Source of the DNA: an uncultured Bacteroidales bacterium
GTDB lineage: Bacteria > Bacteroidota > Bacteroidia > Bacteroidales > UBA932
DNA: 64,000 bases
Assembly (NCBI GenBank): GCA_946415475.1
Contig: CAMKSQ010000005.1
Span: 33,448 to 97,447, forward strand
Direction of reading: 5' to 3'
The first letter of the stretch is position 1; the number at the start of each line of letters is the position of its first letter. The position numbers were made by a program, and so were the translations under genes. Of the stretch, positions 35,860 through 45,860 are shown one piece after another. The notes under the pieces are model-generated. The model saw nothing but the letters and a program-made list of their open reading frames with translations. It ran no database searches and was not told the DNA's origin.

Positions 35860-37357
35860 AGATAGGAGTAATATACCTCAGGCGGATACCCTTATGGGGT
35901 CTATGCGCCATATGGGGTATTCATTCGAATCTGCCATTGCGGATGTTATAGATAACTGCATTAGTGCACACTGTACAACAGTAAGACTATTCTTCCCGAC
36001 AGAACCAACACAGGATATGGTTGTAGGGATACTTGATGACGGCAATGGGATGGATGGTGATGTCTTGTTCGAAGCAATGCGCTACGGATCTTCTGACTCA
36101 GAACAAGAAAGAGACGAAAGCGATCTGGGAAGATTCGGTCTCGGAATGAAATCCGCATCTCTTTCTCAGTGCCGTGTTATGACTGTCGCTAGTCTTAAGA
36201 ATAAGAAGATAAATGCTTTTGTTTGGGACTTCAACTATATCCAAGAAAAGAAGAAATGGATTGTTAAAGAGTTGACTTCCGATGAAATAAAAGCACTACC
36301 TTACATAAATTCGCTAAAAGAATTCGGCCATGGGACCCTCGTTTTATGGCAGGATTTTGATGTGCTTTCAAAATCGAGCGGAGGGTTAGTTTATGACGCG
36401 CTCTGTGACATGAGGGATTCGGTCGCTCAGAATGTTGCTCTTATTTTCCATAACTTTTTATCTGCAAAAGGAAAAGAACAGATAAAGATGTATGTGAATA
36501 AGAGCAAAATTAAGCCAATGGACCCTTTTCTTAAGGATCATCCTAAGACGACCACAAAGAAAGAACGTTCTATTGCTATCCTCGACAGCAAAGGGCGTGA
36601 GCGTCAGATCTGGGTAAAGCCCTATGTGTTACCTTTCGCGACTGATCTAAATGATGAACATAAAAAGCTAATCGGAGGAATCGAAACACTGCGGATTAAA
36701 CAGGGATTCTATGTTTATCGTAACAAGAGATTGATTATATGGGGGACCTGGTTTGGAATGAAACCCCGCTCAGAACTGACTAAGAATGCCAGAGTGCGAG
36801 TAGATATTCCCAATACCCTTGATGATATCTGGAGCATAGACATAAAAAAACAGACGGCAACTATACCTAAGCAAATTCAACGACAACTTAGACAGACTGT
36901 TGAAGATGCTATGGGAATTTCAGTAAAAAAACAAACACACCGGGGGCGAAGGGAGAACGTTGATGATATAGATTACATCTGGGACCGCATGGAAGGGCGG
37001 GGAAATGCAATTTACTACCAGATTAATCGGGATAATAAGGTATTCCAAATGATCAAAGAGAAAATGTCTGAAGAAGACTACACTCTTTTGGAAATGCTTA
37101 TCAAAGAGATTGAGCAGAATATTCCCACACAACAGATTTATATTGACAAGTCGAATGATGTTATAAAGGAAGATGAGTCCGACGCAAGAATCGACGAAGT
37201 CTTTCAGTTGGGTGTATATATGGTAAACCTTGCGAAATCTTTTGGACAGAGATCCGTCCGCGATATTATCACCGAATTGATGAAGACAGAGCCCTTCTGT
37301 AAATACAAATCCATTGAGGATAAACTAATTGACAATTACAAGGATGAAATTGAATAA
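35852..37357 (+). CDS. GHKL (HSP90/MutL/MORC-like) ATPase
   Basis: ADVIDNCISA, GILDDGNGMDGD, GRFGLGMKSASLS; 8-bp overlap with the MTase. Confidence 0.87.
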   Translation: MSKDRSNIPQADTLMGSMRHMGYSFESAIADVIDNCISAHCTTVRLFFPTEPTQDMVVGILDDGNGMDGDVLFEAMRYGSSDSEQERDESDLGRFGLGMKSASLSQCRVMTVASLKNKKINAFVWDFNYIQEKKKWIVKELTSDEIKALPYINSLKEFGHGTLVLWQDFDVLSKSSGGLVYDALCDMRDSVAQNVALIFHNFLSAKGKEQIKMYVNKSKIKPMDPFLKDHPKTTTKKERSIAILDSKGRERQIWVKPYVLPFATDLNDEHKKLIGGIETLRIKQGFYVYRNKRLIIWGTWFGMKPRSELTKNARVRVDIPNTLDDIWSIDIKKQTATIPKQIQRQLRQTVEDAMGISVKKQTHRGRRENVDDIDYIWDRMEGRGNAIYYQINRDNKVFQMIKEKMSEEDYTLLEMLIKEIEQNIPTQQIYIDKSNDVIKEDESDARIDEVFQLGVYMVNLAKSFGQRSVRDIITELMKTEPFCKYKSIEDKLIDNYKDEIE

Positions 37358-40244
37358 TCAACAATATAGCAGGCTCTTATTAATGATTGAAGCGCAGCTG
37401 GCGAACATGAAAGAATATGGATTCTCGCCAACTGACGAAAACATCATGCCTACTATAGAGCAAATCATTAAACTCGCCGGCATTCCTTGTGATGAAGATG
37501 ATAAGAAAGCTCTCTTTACCGATATTGAATATGCAGAAAGTATAACTCACAAGCTTGGAGACTGCATATTCGACGATTATGAACAGAAGAAATGGTATTT
37601 TAATGAAACCGTTGAGGATACGTATTTCTGGGATCGGTATTACCGTTATCTGAAATCTCATACTTCGATTGATGATAAAAGCATAGAGCTTCTCAACAAT
37701 AAAACACTTCCGGATATCATGAACTGCCTTTTGAATCCGAAAGAAGAGTCTAAAGCAAAACGCCTGAAGAGAGGCTTGATAATCGGTGATGTCCAGTCAG
37801 GAAAGACTGCGACATATTCTGGTTTAATCTGCAAAGCTGCTGACGCTGGTTATAAGGTTGTAATCCTATTAGCCGGTATTACAGAGAGCTTAAGGCAGCA
37901 AACACAGGAGCGTATCGATGAAGGCATCGTCGGCTTCACAATAAGAAAAGTCAATAAAATCGAAGTCTCCGGGACTGTTGGCGTTGGTGAAGACAATAAA
38001 CAAAGGCGTGCGAGTTCCTTTACATCATGTATTAAGGACTTTGTTAAGGGCAGTCATTTAATTTCCACCTCGCTATCCGAACACAATTCTCTTGTGCTCT
38101 TTGTCGTCAAAAAAAACGTTTCCGTATTGACGAAGTTGCATGATTGGTTGAGAGATCAGAACATGGATGTTGTTACTCAGAGTATCAATCACCCTATGTT
38201 ACTCATCGATGATGAAGCAGATAACGCATCTGTAAACACCAAGAAAGATGATACTGATCCAACCAAGACCAATGCGATCATAAGAAAGATTTGCAACCTT
38301 TTCCAGACCGCGAATTATGTCGGATTCACAGCGACACCATTTGCCAATGTTTTTATTGACCCTGATTCTGTGGACAGTATGAAAAATGCCGACCTCTTTC
38401 CTGAGCATTTTATATACACACTGCCAACACCTTCTACATACATCGGTGCAGACAAGATTTTTTATGAAGATAAAGAGTACTACAAGAATCTGAGGTTTAT
38501 TACTGACATAGAAGAACCCGACTACACATCTGACGAATATCGCGAAAAAGTTAAAGAGAATATCCAAGAACTGAATGAGGGGCCATTCTATTACTTGCAT
38601 AAAAAAGAGTGGGATGGCATTCTACCTGACTCCCTAGAGGAATCCATCTACAGTTTTTACTTGGCAAATGTCATCAGAGATCTAAGAGGACAAATATCCA
38701 AACCCCGCAGCATGCTTATTAACATGTCAAGGTTTGTCAAGGTGCAACGCGTCATAGAAGGGCATGTAAAACAGATTCAGGAAAACTTCATTAACACAGT
38801 TCTATACAATTTTGATGAGGATAATCGCAAGAATCAACATCTTGAGCTTTACAAAAAGCTGAAGAACATATGGAATGAATATTACTTTAATATTGTCGAC
38901 ATCGCCTTTGATGACGTAATAGCAAAAAAGAATCTGCTGAAATCAATCTACGATGTCGGTACAGGCGTCCCCAGGATTGAAATAAAGGTGGTAAATGGCA
39001 GTAGCTCTTCAAAACTGGACTACAAGACTAATCCTTCACTGCGAGTAATAGCTATTGGTGGATTAGCTTTGTCACGAGGTTTAACGCTAGAAGGCCTTAT
39101 GACCAGCTACTTTTACAGGAATACGGCCACCTTTGACGTTCTAATGCAAATGGGACGTTGGTTTGGCTATAGGCCGGGATATGATGATGTGTTCAGAATC
39201 TGGACAAGTAAAGCCAGCGCAACATGGTACCGGGAAATTGCGACTGCTTCCAACGAATTAAAGGCAGATATCAAAAAGATGTTCGAACAACATCTTACAC
39301 CTAAAGACTTCGGTATCAGGGTCCGTGACTACTGTGATGAACTGCAGATAACCGCAAATAACAAGATGCGGACTGCTTACGATCTTTTGGTGATGGAGTC
39401 ATATTATGGCAATATCTGTGACACTCCATACTTAAGCATTAAGCCCGAGCACAATAAAGATAATTGGGAACAGGTTAATAAGTTGGCTTCTGAACTTTTC
39501 AACGCTGGAACCTCTTTTGCTTTTGCAGATATTGATAAGCATCTCGGGGAAGATGTATATTCAGATGACGAATCTTCGAGGTATTTTGTGGATGTCCCTA
39601 AGGAGCGTGTGATCAGTTTCCTGCAGAGTATTAAATGCTCCTTAGTCAACATGAAATTCAATACCAAGAATTTGGTTGATTTCATTGGAGACAAAGAATC
39701 TGAAGGGCTTGAAAAATGGGATATCGTTTTTGAGGGTGGCGATGGTAGCGTTAAATATGACATACCTGGATTAGAGAAAATCCGTTGTGCAAAACGAACT
39801 ATAGAGCAGCATGACAACGTTATCCAGATATCTACTCGTAGACGTATACTGGGCTTGAGGGAAGGAAAATTCTGCCTGAAAAACAATGAGATAAAACTTG
39901 CAGAAAAGCGCTGCATTGAAAGATGGATGGAAGAAGATCCAGAAGCGACACCTGAATCATTACGGGACAGGAATATTCCCATTAAGGCTTATTTTGAAAA
40001 CCTTCCTAAGCGAAAACCAGTCTTGATTATTATGTTGCTTGAGCCCATTAAGCCAAAAGATACGAAAGACAACCAGAAAGCTCTTGATTTTATCAATGAT
40101 CTTAATGGAGAGAGAATGGTCGCTTTTGCGATTGGCTTCCCGGGGATTAAAGAGACAGGAAAGACGAAAAAGTATAAAGTCAATAAGACTTACTATCAGT
40201 TAAATATGCAGGAACCTGATGAAACAGAAGACGATGAAGAATAA
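37344..40244 (+). CDS. Z1 domain-containing protein (P-loop helicase-like/endonuclease-associated)
   Basis: GLIIGDVQSGKTATYSGLICKAADAGYKVVILLAGITESLRQQTQERID; MLLIDDEADNASVNT; VGFTATPFANVFID; ALSRGLTLEGLMTSYFYRNT. Confidence 0.92.
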   Translation: MKLNNQQYSRLLLMIEAQLANMKEYGFSPTDENIMPTIEQIIKLAGIPCDEDDKKALFTDIEYAESITHKLGDCIFDDYEQKKWYFNETVEDTYFWDRYYRYLKSHTSIDDKSIELLNNKTLPDIMNCLLNPKEESKAKRLKRGLIIGDVQSGKTATYSGLICKAADAGYKVVILLAGITESLRQQTQERIDEGIVGFTIRKVNKIEVSGTVGVGEDNKQRRASSFTSCIKDFVKGSHLISTSLSEHNSLVLFVVKKNVSVLTKLHDWLRDQNMDVVTQSINHPMLLIDDEADNASVNTKKDDTDPTKTNAIIRKICNLFQTANYVGFTATPFANVFIDPDSVDSMKNADLFPEHFIYTLPTPSTYIGADKIFYEDKEYYKNLRFITDIEEPDYTSDEYREKVKENIQELNEGPFYYLHKKEWDGILPDSLEESIYSFYLANVIRDLRGQISKPRSMLINMSRFVKVQRVIEGHVKQIQENFINTVLYNFDEDNRKNQHLELYKKLKNIWNEYYFNIVDIAFDDVIAKKNLLKSIYDVGTGVPRIEIKVVNGSSSSKLDYKTNPSLRVIAIGGLALSRGLTLEGLMTSYFYRNTATFDVLMQMGRWFGYRPGYDDVFRIWTSKASATWYREIATASNELKADIKKMFEQHLTPKDFGIRVRDYCDELQITANNKMRTAYDLLVMESYYGNICDTPYLSIKPEHNKDNWEQVNKLASELFNAGTSFAFADIDKHLGEDVYSDDESSRYFVDVPKERVISFLQSIKCSLVNMKFNTKNLVDFIGDKESEGLEKWDIVFEGGDGSVKYDIPGLEKIRCAKRTIEQHDNVIQISTRRRILGLREGKFCLKNNEIKLAEKRCIERWMEEDPEATPESLRDRNIPIKAYFENLPKRKPVLIIMLLEPIKPKDTKDNQKALDFINDLNGERMVAFAIGFPGIKETGKTKKYKVNKTYYQLNMQEPDETEDDEE

Positions 40245-41145
40245 TCTGTACACAATTTTCACGCAAGGTTTCCAAAGTGGAGCCTTCATCCGGGTCGGTA
40301 ATAATAAGAAGTTGTGCCTTTATGTCGGGAAAGATGATAAAGGTAATTTTGCTTTTGACTACAGGGGAAAGTATGTTCCCGTAAAAATTGCGCAGTCCGA
40401 CGTAATTACCGTACAACAAGGGAAGAATGGAGATAGCTATACACTTAGGTTCTCTTTATGCAACCCGGAATTGCTCGAGTATTTCTGCACATTCTGTCAA
40501 GACCTAATAGATTCAACAGAACTCATAGAGAATGATGAGGATGCATATAAGACTCTGTGCTCCAGGTATTTCTCTTGGAAAAAATTGTTCAGGCCTAACA
40601 AAGGAGTGATGAATGATAATGAGGTTATGGGGCTTATAGGCGAACTGCTATTCATGCAAGATTACATGATCCCCCAATGGGGCATAGAAAAATCTTTGGA
40701 CAGTTGGATGGGGCCGGAGAAAACTCATAAAGATTATTCCACTGACAGTGTATGGTACGAAATAAAGACTGTCAGTGCCGGTAAAGATTCCGTCAGAATA
40801 TCCTCTTTAGAGCAGCTTGATGGAGAAGATGAAGGGTATTTAGCTGTTTATTGCCTGGAAAAAATGAGCCCAACATTTAGTGGTATTAAACTGAATTCAT
40901 TGGTTCAGACTCTCTTGAATAGAATGGGGTCTTCTCAAAATAGAGAAGTTTTCATGTCAAAACTTAGTTTATATAACTATGATTTCTCACCCGAATACGA
41001 TAACTATGTTTTTACGAACGTAGGCTTTTCGATGTATTGTGTGAAAGAGGACTTTCCTCGTCTAAGCAGAAAAACAATCCCCAATGCTATTAGTAAGATT
41101 CAGTACGAGATCTTCCTGTCAGAAATAGAAGGATATAAACTATAA
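40219..41145 (+). CDS. PD-(D/E)XK motif protein (DUF4420-like)
   Basis: MGLIGELLFMQDYM...SWMGPEKTHKDYSTDSVWYEIKTVSAGKDSVRISSLEQLD; start overlaps the Z1 stop. Confidence 0.85.
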   Translation: MKQKTMKNNLYTIFTQGFQSGAFIRVGNNKKLCLYVGKDDKGNFAFDYRGKYVPVKIAQSDVITVQQGKNGDSYTLRFSLCNPELLEYFCTFCQDLIDSTELIENDEDAYKTLCSRYFSWKKLFRPNKGVMNDNEVMGLIGELLFMQDYMIPQWGIEKSLDSWMGPEKTHKDYSTDSVWYEIKTVSAGKDSVRISSLEQLDGEDEGYLAVYCLEKMSPTFSGIKLNSLVQTLLNRMGSSQNREVFMSKLSLYNYDFSPEYDNYVFTNVGFSMYCVKEDFPRLSRKTIPNAISKIQYEIFLSEIEGYKL

Positions 41146-41156
41146 AGCTTCAAAAC

Positions 41157-43271
41157 ATGGAAATAGAAGAATATAGGGCTCAATTCATTGATGAGTTAAG
41201 GTTTGATGCTGATCACGAAGGCACTGAACCGGAAACCCAGTTTATCAACAAATTGCTCGAGAATCTGGTGTCCATCGGCGAACTTGCCGATCCTATGCCA
41301 ATGTCTATTGAAATCAAAGGCAAGAGAGGGCGAATAATGGCTTTTGATGCTTATGCTTACGACGAAGCAGATAGCTCTCTTATTCTGATTGCGAGTGATT
41401 TCACCAACGAGAGGGAAACGGCAAACACCTTGACAAATACCCGGATAACCGAGTTGTATACTCATATGCGGAACTTCCTCGACGAAGCAATAAATGGGAA
41501 AATGAGTGATTACTGCGATGATTCTGACCCGGCTATTCTCGTGGCAAAAGAGTTTCGAAAGAGGATCGGGAAAAGTATGTTTGAAACTGAAATTCTTCGT
41601 TTCAAGTTCTATATTCTATCTAATTCCGTCCTAAGTAAACAGGTCAAGAGCATTTCCCAAGAAGATTTCTTGGAGCGCCCTGTGGAACTCAATATTTGGA
41701 CCCTTGAACGCATCTTCCAGACATTCGTTTCGGACACAAGTGAGATTGTAGAATTTGATACCCAAGATTTCGGCTGCGATGGAATACAGTACCTCAAAGC
41801 AGATCTCGGAGAGGAAAGCGAATACGACGCATACATGGGTATCGTCCCTGGCAGATTTTTGGCCGATATCTATTTAAAATATGGAAGCAAGTTACTCCAG
41901 GGCAATGTAAGAGCATTTTTGAGTGTAAGAGGAAAAGTCAATAAAGGTATTCGACGTACAATTATTGAAACACCTCAGAACTTCTTTACATACAACAATG
42001 GTATTGCTATCGTTGCGCGCTCTGTTGGTTTTTCTGAAGACGGGACTAAAATAACACATTTTAAGGATCTGCAAATTATAAATGGCGGCCAGACGACAGC
42101 ATCATTGGCAAATGCTGTTATTCGAAAAGAGGATAAAAAGGGCATGGACAATCTGTTCGTTCCAATGAAGCTTACTGTCCTCAACGTAGAGAATGACATG
42201 TCGGAGGAAGAAGTAGAGAAGTATAATGAAATAACAAAAACAATATCGAGGTGTGCTAACTGTCAGAATCCGGTTTCTGAAGCTGACTTCTTCTCTAATC
42301 ACCCCTTCCATATAATGATGGAAAACCTCTCTCGTAAAGTTATGGCCCCTCCTGCAGCTGGAAAGCCTTACCAGACAACATGGTTCTATGAGCGTTCCAG
42401 GGGCAAGTGGGAACAAGAACAGATGAAACTGACTGAGAGCAAACGAAAAACATTCTGCGAGCAACATCCCAAGAATCAGGTAATCAAAAAGGAGAAACTT
42501 GCAAAATGCTTGAATACTATCATGATGAATCCTCACCAGGTTTGTCAAAGTTCGGCTATTAACTTTAGTAAGTTTGCTGATTACGTTGAGAAACTGTATG
42601 ATGAATCGAAAGAGAGTATCAATGAGCAGTTCTTCAAAAAAGGAGTATGCTCCGTTATAATGTTTGACGAACTGGATGTCATGGTAAACAAGGCCCCATG
42701 GTATCCTAAGGGAGGCGACAAGGCTCAGATAGTCCCTTATACGATAGCTAAATTGATGTCATTGATACCTGCAAAATATGATCTTGATTGGAAAACAATC
42801 TGGAACAAACAGACAATGTATCCCGCTTTGGCTAACGAATTGATAAAACTGGCAAAAGTCACTCAAGAGTTTTTGATCGAGCAGGCCGGAGGTGGACTTG
42901 TCCGTTCTATTTCCAGAACACAGGGAGTCTGGACCAATTATCAAAAAGTCAAATATGAATTAAGTGATAGTTTTATCAACTCACTGTTCTCTAAGGAGGA
43001 AACAAAGGCGGAAGAGGCCGCAGCCAAAAAGGAGCATAAATTTAACGCAGACATTGAGGCAAGTGTTGAGATCTTTAAGCTGGGAGCTGACTATTGGATG
43101 AATTTTTACAATGATGCAATGAAGAAACATCTTCTTCCATATGGGGACTTGGATTTTATAATGTCCATTGCAAAATGTATCAAGTCAGCTAACTTGCCCA
43201 CAAAAAGGCAGTGCGATAGGCTTCTTAAGATAGTCAGTAATGTTGAGGACAAAGGATATGTAATGCCTTAG
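41157..43271 (+). CDS. AIPR family protein (abortive infection phage resistance)
   Basis: NKGIRRTIIETPQNFFTYNNGIAIVARSVGF...LQIINGGQTTASLANA; 11 bp after the PD-(D/E)XK gene. Confidence 0.9.
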   Translation: MEIEEYRAQFIDELRFDADHEGTEPETQFINKLLENLVSIGELADPMPMSIEIKGKRGRIMAFDAYAYDEADSSLILIASDFTNERETANTLTNTRITELYTHMRNFLDEAINGKMSDYCDDSDPAILVAKEFRKRIGKSMFETEILRFKFYILSNSVLSKQVKSISQEDFLERPVELNIWTLERIFQTFVSDTSEIVEFDTQDFGCDGIQYLKADLGEESEYDAYMGIVPGRFLADIYLKYGSKLLQGNVRAFLSVRGKVNKGIRRTIIETPQNFFTYNNGIAIVARSVGFSEDGTKITHFKDLQIINGGQTTASLANAVIRKEDKKGMDNLFVPMKLTVLNVENDMSEEEVEKYNEITKTISRCANCQNPVSEADFFSNHPFHIMMENLSRKVMAPPAAGKPYQTTWFYERSRGKWEQEQMKLTESKRKTFCEQHPKNQVIKKEKLAKCLNTIMMNPHQVCQSSAINFSKFADYVEKLYDESKESINEQFFKKGVCSVIMFDELDVMVNKAPWYPKGGDKAQIVPYTIAKLMSLIPAKYDLDWKTIWNKQTMYPALANELIKLAKVTQEFLIEQAGGGLVRSISRTQGVWTNYQKVKYELSDSFINSLFSKEETKAEEAAAKKEHKFNADIEASVEIFKLGADYWMNFYNDAMKKHLLPYGDLDFIMSIAKCIKSANLPTKRQCDRLLKIVSNVEDKGYVMP

Positions 43272-43282
43272 AATTCTGGATT

Positions 43283-43747
43283 ATGTTACAGCTATACATT
43301 CCGTTGGAGTATTATATTGCCGCCTTCCGGTCACTTAATTGTGCCAGGAGAGGAAATGCGTGTGCTCCACATAAACCGGTACTCCTGATAGCTGTCATGC
43401 TTTGTGTGAAAGATGGACTCATACAAGACAGAATGATAGAACCTTCGTATAAACTGGAAGAAGTTTTTAAAAGTGTTTGGTCAAAGATGGTCCCTATGTA
43501 CTCTCCGTGGAAAAGCTCATTTAATCTTCCCTTTTTCCACATGGATTACGAACCCTTTTGGACCCTAATGCCATCCGATTTCTTTGTCAAGCAAGCGGAG
43601 TATTCTACAACTCAGTTAAGACGTTGTTTCAGATGTGCGGTAATACACGAGGATTTGTTCTCATATATGAAAGACGCCGAATCAAGGACATCTTTAATTC
43701 AAACGATAACTGATTATTATGATTTAATACCTCTGGAGCAGGTTTAA
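43283..43747 (+). CDS. Small protein resembling the N-terminal domain of HNH restriction endonucleases, without HNH
   Basis: YYIAAFRSLNCARRGNACAPHKPVLLIAVMLCVKDGLI...; operonic, 154 aa, no HNH motif seen. Confidence 0.5.
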   Translation: MLQLYIPLEYYIAAFRSLNCARRGNACAPHKPVLLIAVMLCVKDGLIQDRMIEPSYKLEEVFKSVWSKMVPMYSPWKSSFNLPFFHMDYEPFWTLMPSDFFVKQAEYSTTQLRRCFRCAVIHEDLFSYMKDAESRTSLIQTITDYYDLIPLEQV

Positions 43748-43793
43748 AGGACTATTATTGAGATTTAATCAGTTATCTATAGGTAGATATATT

Positions 43794-45794
43794 ATGGCTA
43801 AATACACATTTTCTTCTCAAAGCGGGAAAGCATATTACTGGAATACAATTCCAGGATTCATTGAAGACGATTCATCCTCCATTATTGGCCAACTTGTTCG
43901 GAAGGCGTTTGAACTCGGGAAAGCGCAATCTGATGCATGGGATAATCAGATCAAGGAGTTACAAACTCGCTTGAGAAAATGTGAGATGGATGGTGACATT
44001 ATCTTCGAATACGACATCGTGCGCCTTGGAAAAAGAATAGATGTTGTGCTACTGATAAGACATATGGTTTTCTCCCTTGAGTTTAAAAATGGGGAGAATG
44101 CTTTCTTAGCTAAAGACGCAAGGCAAGCCGAAGACTACGCTATCGATATAAAGAACTTCCATAAAGAATCTGAAGATCTTTACGTCTGCCCCATACTTAT
44201 AGCTACTGATGCCGCTAAGTATCCTAAATATCAATCTCTCGGTTGTTATCCGGACAAACAAATCTATTTGCAACGGGAAAATATAGATACTTTTGTCCCA
44301 AAAGTGCAGGTGCTTTCAGAGAAATACGGAGACGACACCTCAATCGACTTCAATAAATGGTTCAATTCTCCGTACCATCCAACACCAACAATTATAGCTG
44401 CAGCCGTAGAGGCATATACTTCACATGACATTAGCGAAATTGCAAGGTCGGAGGCTGGGCAAGATAACATCGATGCGTGTGAAAAGGAGATAAACACCAT
44501 TATTGACTATGCCAAGGCAAATAATAAGAAGTGTGTATGTTTTGTCACAGGTGTTCCTGGCGCTGGGAAAACGTTAGTCGGGCTAGATGTAGTCGCAAAA
44601 AACCTCGATAAGGACAAGAATAATCTCAGTGTGTATCTGTCCGGCAACGGCCCTCTTGTGAAAGTCCTAAGAGCGGCCCTTAAAAAGAGCGCAAAAGATA
44701 TGCATATTGTTGGCAAAGATACCGATGAAGCAGTTAATGCGCTAATTCAAGGAAGCTATGGTTTCAAGAGAGATAATGCCCCCAAGTCAGCCCCTACAGC
44801 CGAACATATCATGATCTTTGATGAAGCACAGAGGGTATGGAATGCCGACATGATGAAGTCTAAACACGAGGAAGAGTATATGGCCATGAGCGAACCCTCT
44901 TTGTTATACAGAATCATGGATCGACACAAGGACTGGGCGGTAATGATATGTCTCGTCGGTTTAGGGCAAGATATCTATGATGGAGAAGTTGGTATAAATG
45001 AATGGTTTAGATGTGGCATAGAGGAATATACTGACTGGGAAATGTATTACTCAAAAGGGATTTTTTCCCAAAGTGAAGATAGGGGCATTGATAAGAGTAA
45101 GATAGAAGGTTGTCCACGTTGTCATGAGATCAGTGCGTTGCATTTAAAGACATCCATCCGATCTTTCCGCGCAGACAAGCAATGTATGTTTGTAGATTAC
45201 TTGCTTGACAATAAACCAGAACAGGCAAGGGATGTACTAAGTCAAATATCAGCAAAATACCCAGTATACGTAACCAGAGATATAAAGGCCGCAAAAGATT
45301 GGGCAAAAAAACAAGTAAGAGGTTCTCAAAGGTGCGGTGTGCTTGCATGCAGCAGTGCACAAAGACTAAAGCCGGAAGGAATTTATGTGCCTAAGGAAAT
45401 AGATGAAAAAAACTGGTTCCTCGCTCCTGCTGAAGATCTGCGTTCATCAAATATGATGGAAGTCGTTGCGAGCGAGTTTAAAATCCAGGGATTAGAATTG
45501 GACTGGGCTGTTGTTTGCTGGGATCTTGATCTGCGAAGAAAGAGCAATCTGGAATGGGACTTCTATAATTTCCGAGGTACAAAATGGGTAAAAAGGAACG
45601 ACCCTTCACAACAAAGATATCTATTGAACTCATACAGAGTGCTTCTCACCAGAGCAAGGCAAGGTTTGGTTTTATTCGTTCCTTATGGTGTTGATGAAGA
45701 AGAGGATAAAACAAGAAAAAAAGAGTGGTACGATAAGACCTTTGAATACCTACTGTCATGTGGGGTAAAAGAATTAGGTCATAATCAGTATTGA
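43794..45794 (+). CDS. DUF2075-type helicase with N-terminal PD-(D/E)XK-like domain
   Basis: Start MAKYTFSSQSGKAYYWNT; N-term RIDVVLLIRHMVFSLEFKNG (D...ExK); Walker A VTGVPGAGKTLVGLDVV; MIFDEAQRVWN; C-term LNSYRVLLTRARQGLVLFVP. Confidence 0.85.
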   Translation: MAKYTFSSQSGKAYYWNTIPGFIEDDSSSIIGQLVRKAFELGKAQSDAWDNQIKELQTRLRKCEMDGDIIFEYDIVRLGKRIDVVLLIRHMVFSLEFKNGENAFLAKDARQAEDYAIDIKNFHKESEDLYVCPILIATDAAKYPKYQSLGCYPDKQIYLQRENIDTFVPKVQVLSEKYGDDTSIDFNKWFNSPYHPTPTIIAAAVEAYTSHDISEIARSEAGQDNIDACEKEINTIIDYAKANNKKCVCFVTGVPGAGKTLVGLDVVAKNLDKDKNNLSVYLSGNGPLVKVLRAALKKSAKDMHIVGKDTDEAVNALIQGSYGFKRDNAPKSAPTAEHIMIFDEAQRVWNADMMKSKHEEEYMAMSEPSLLYRIMDRHKDWAVMICLVGLGQDIYDGEVGINEWFRCGIEEYTDWEMYYSKGIFSQSEDRGIDKSKIEGCPRCHEISALHLKTSIRSFRADKQCMFVDYLLDNKPEQARDVLSQISAKYPVYVTRDIKAAKDWAKKQVRGSQRCGVLACSSAQRLKPEGIYVPKEIDEKNWFLAPAEDLRSSNMMEVVASEFKIQGLELDWAVVCWDLDLRRKSNLEWDFYNFRGTKWVKRNDPSQQRYLLNSYRVLLTRARQGLVLFVPYGVDEEEDKTRKKEWYDKTFEYLLSCGVKELGHNQY

Positions 45795-45860
45795 GCAGGA
45801 TGTTAAGCCAGAGAAAATACAGAATCAAATCTTACGAGTTAAGGGGGCGCTTATAATACT

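Noticed and set aside
34500-45860. Search for direct repeats/att sites or an integrase bounding the defence island
   Set aside because: No integrase, transposase, tRNA or convincing direct repeat seen; only a weak TTAAG..GGGGC similarity near both ends.
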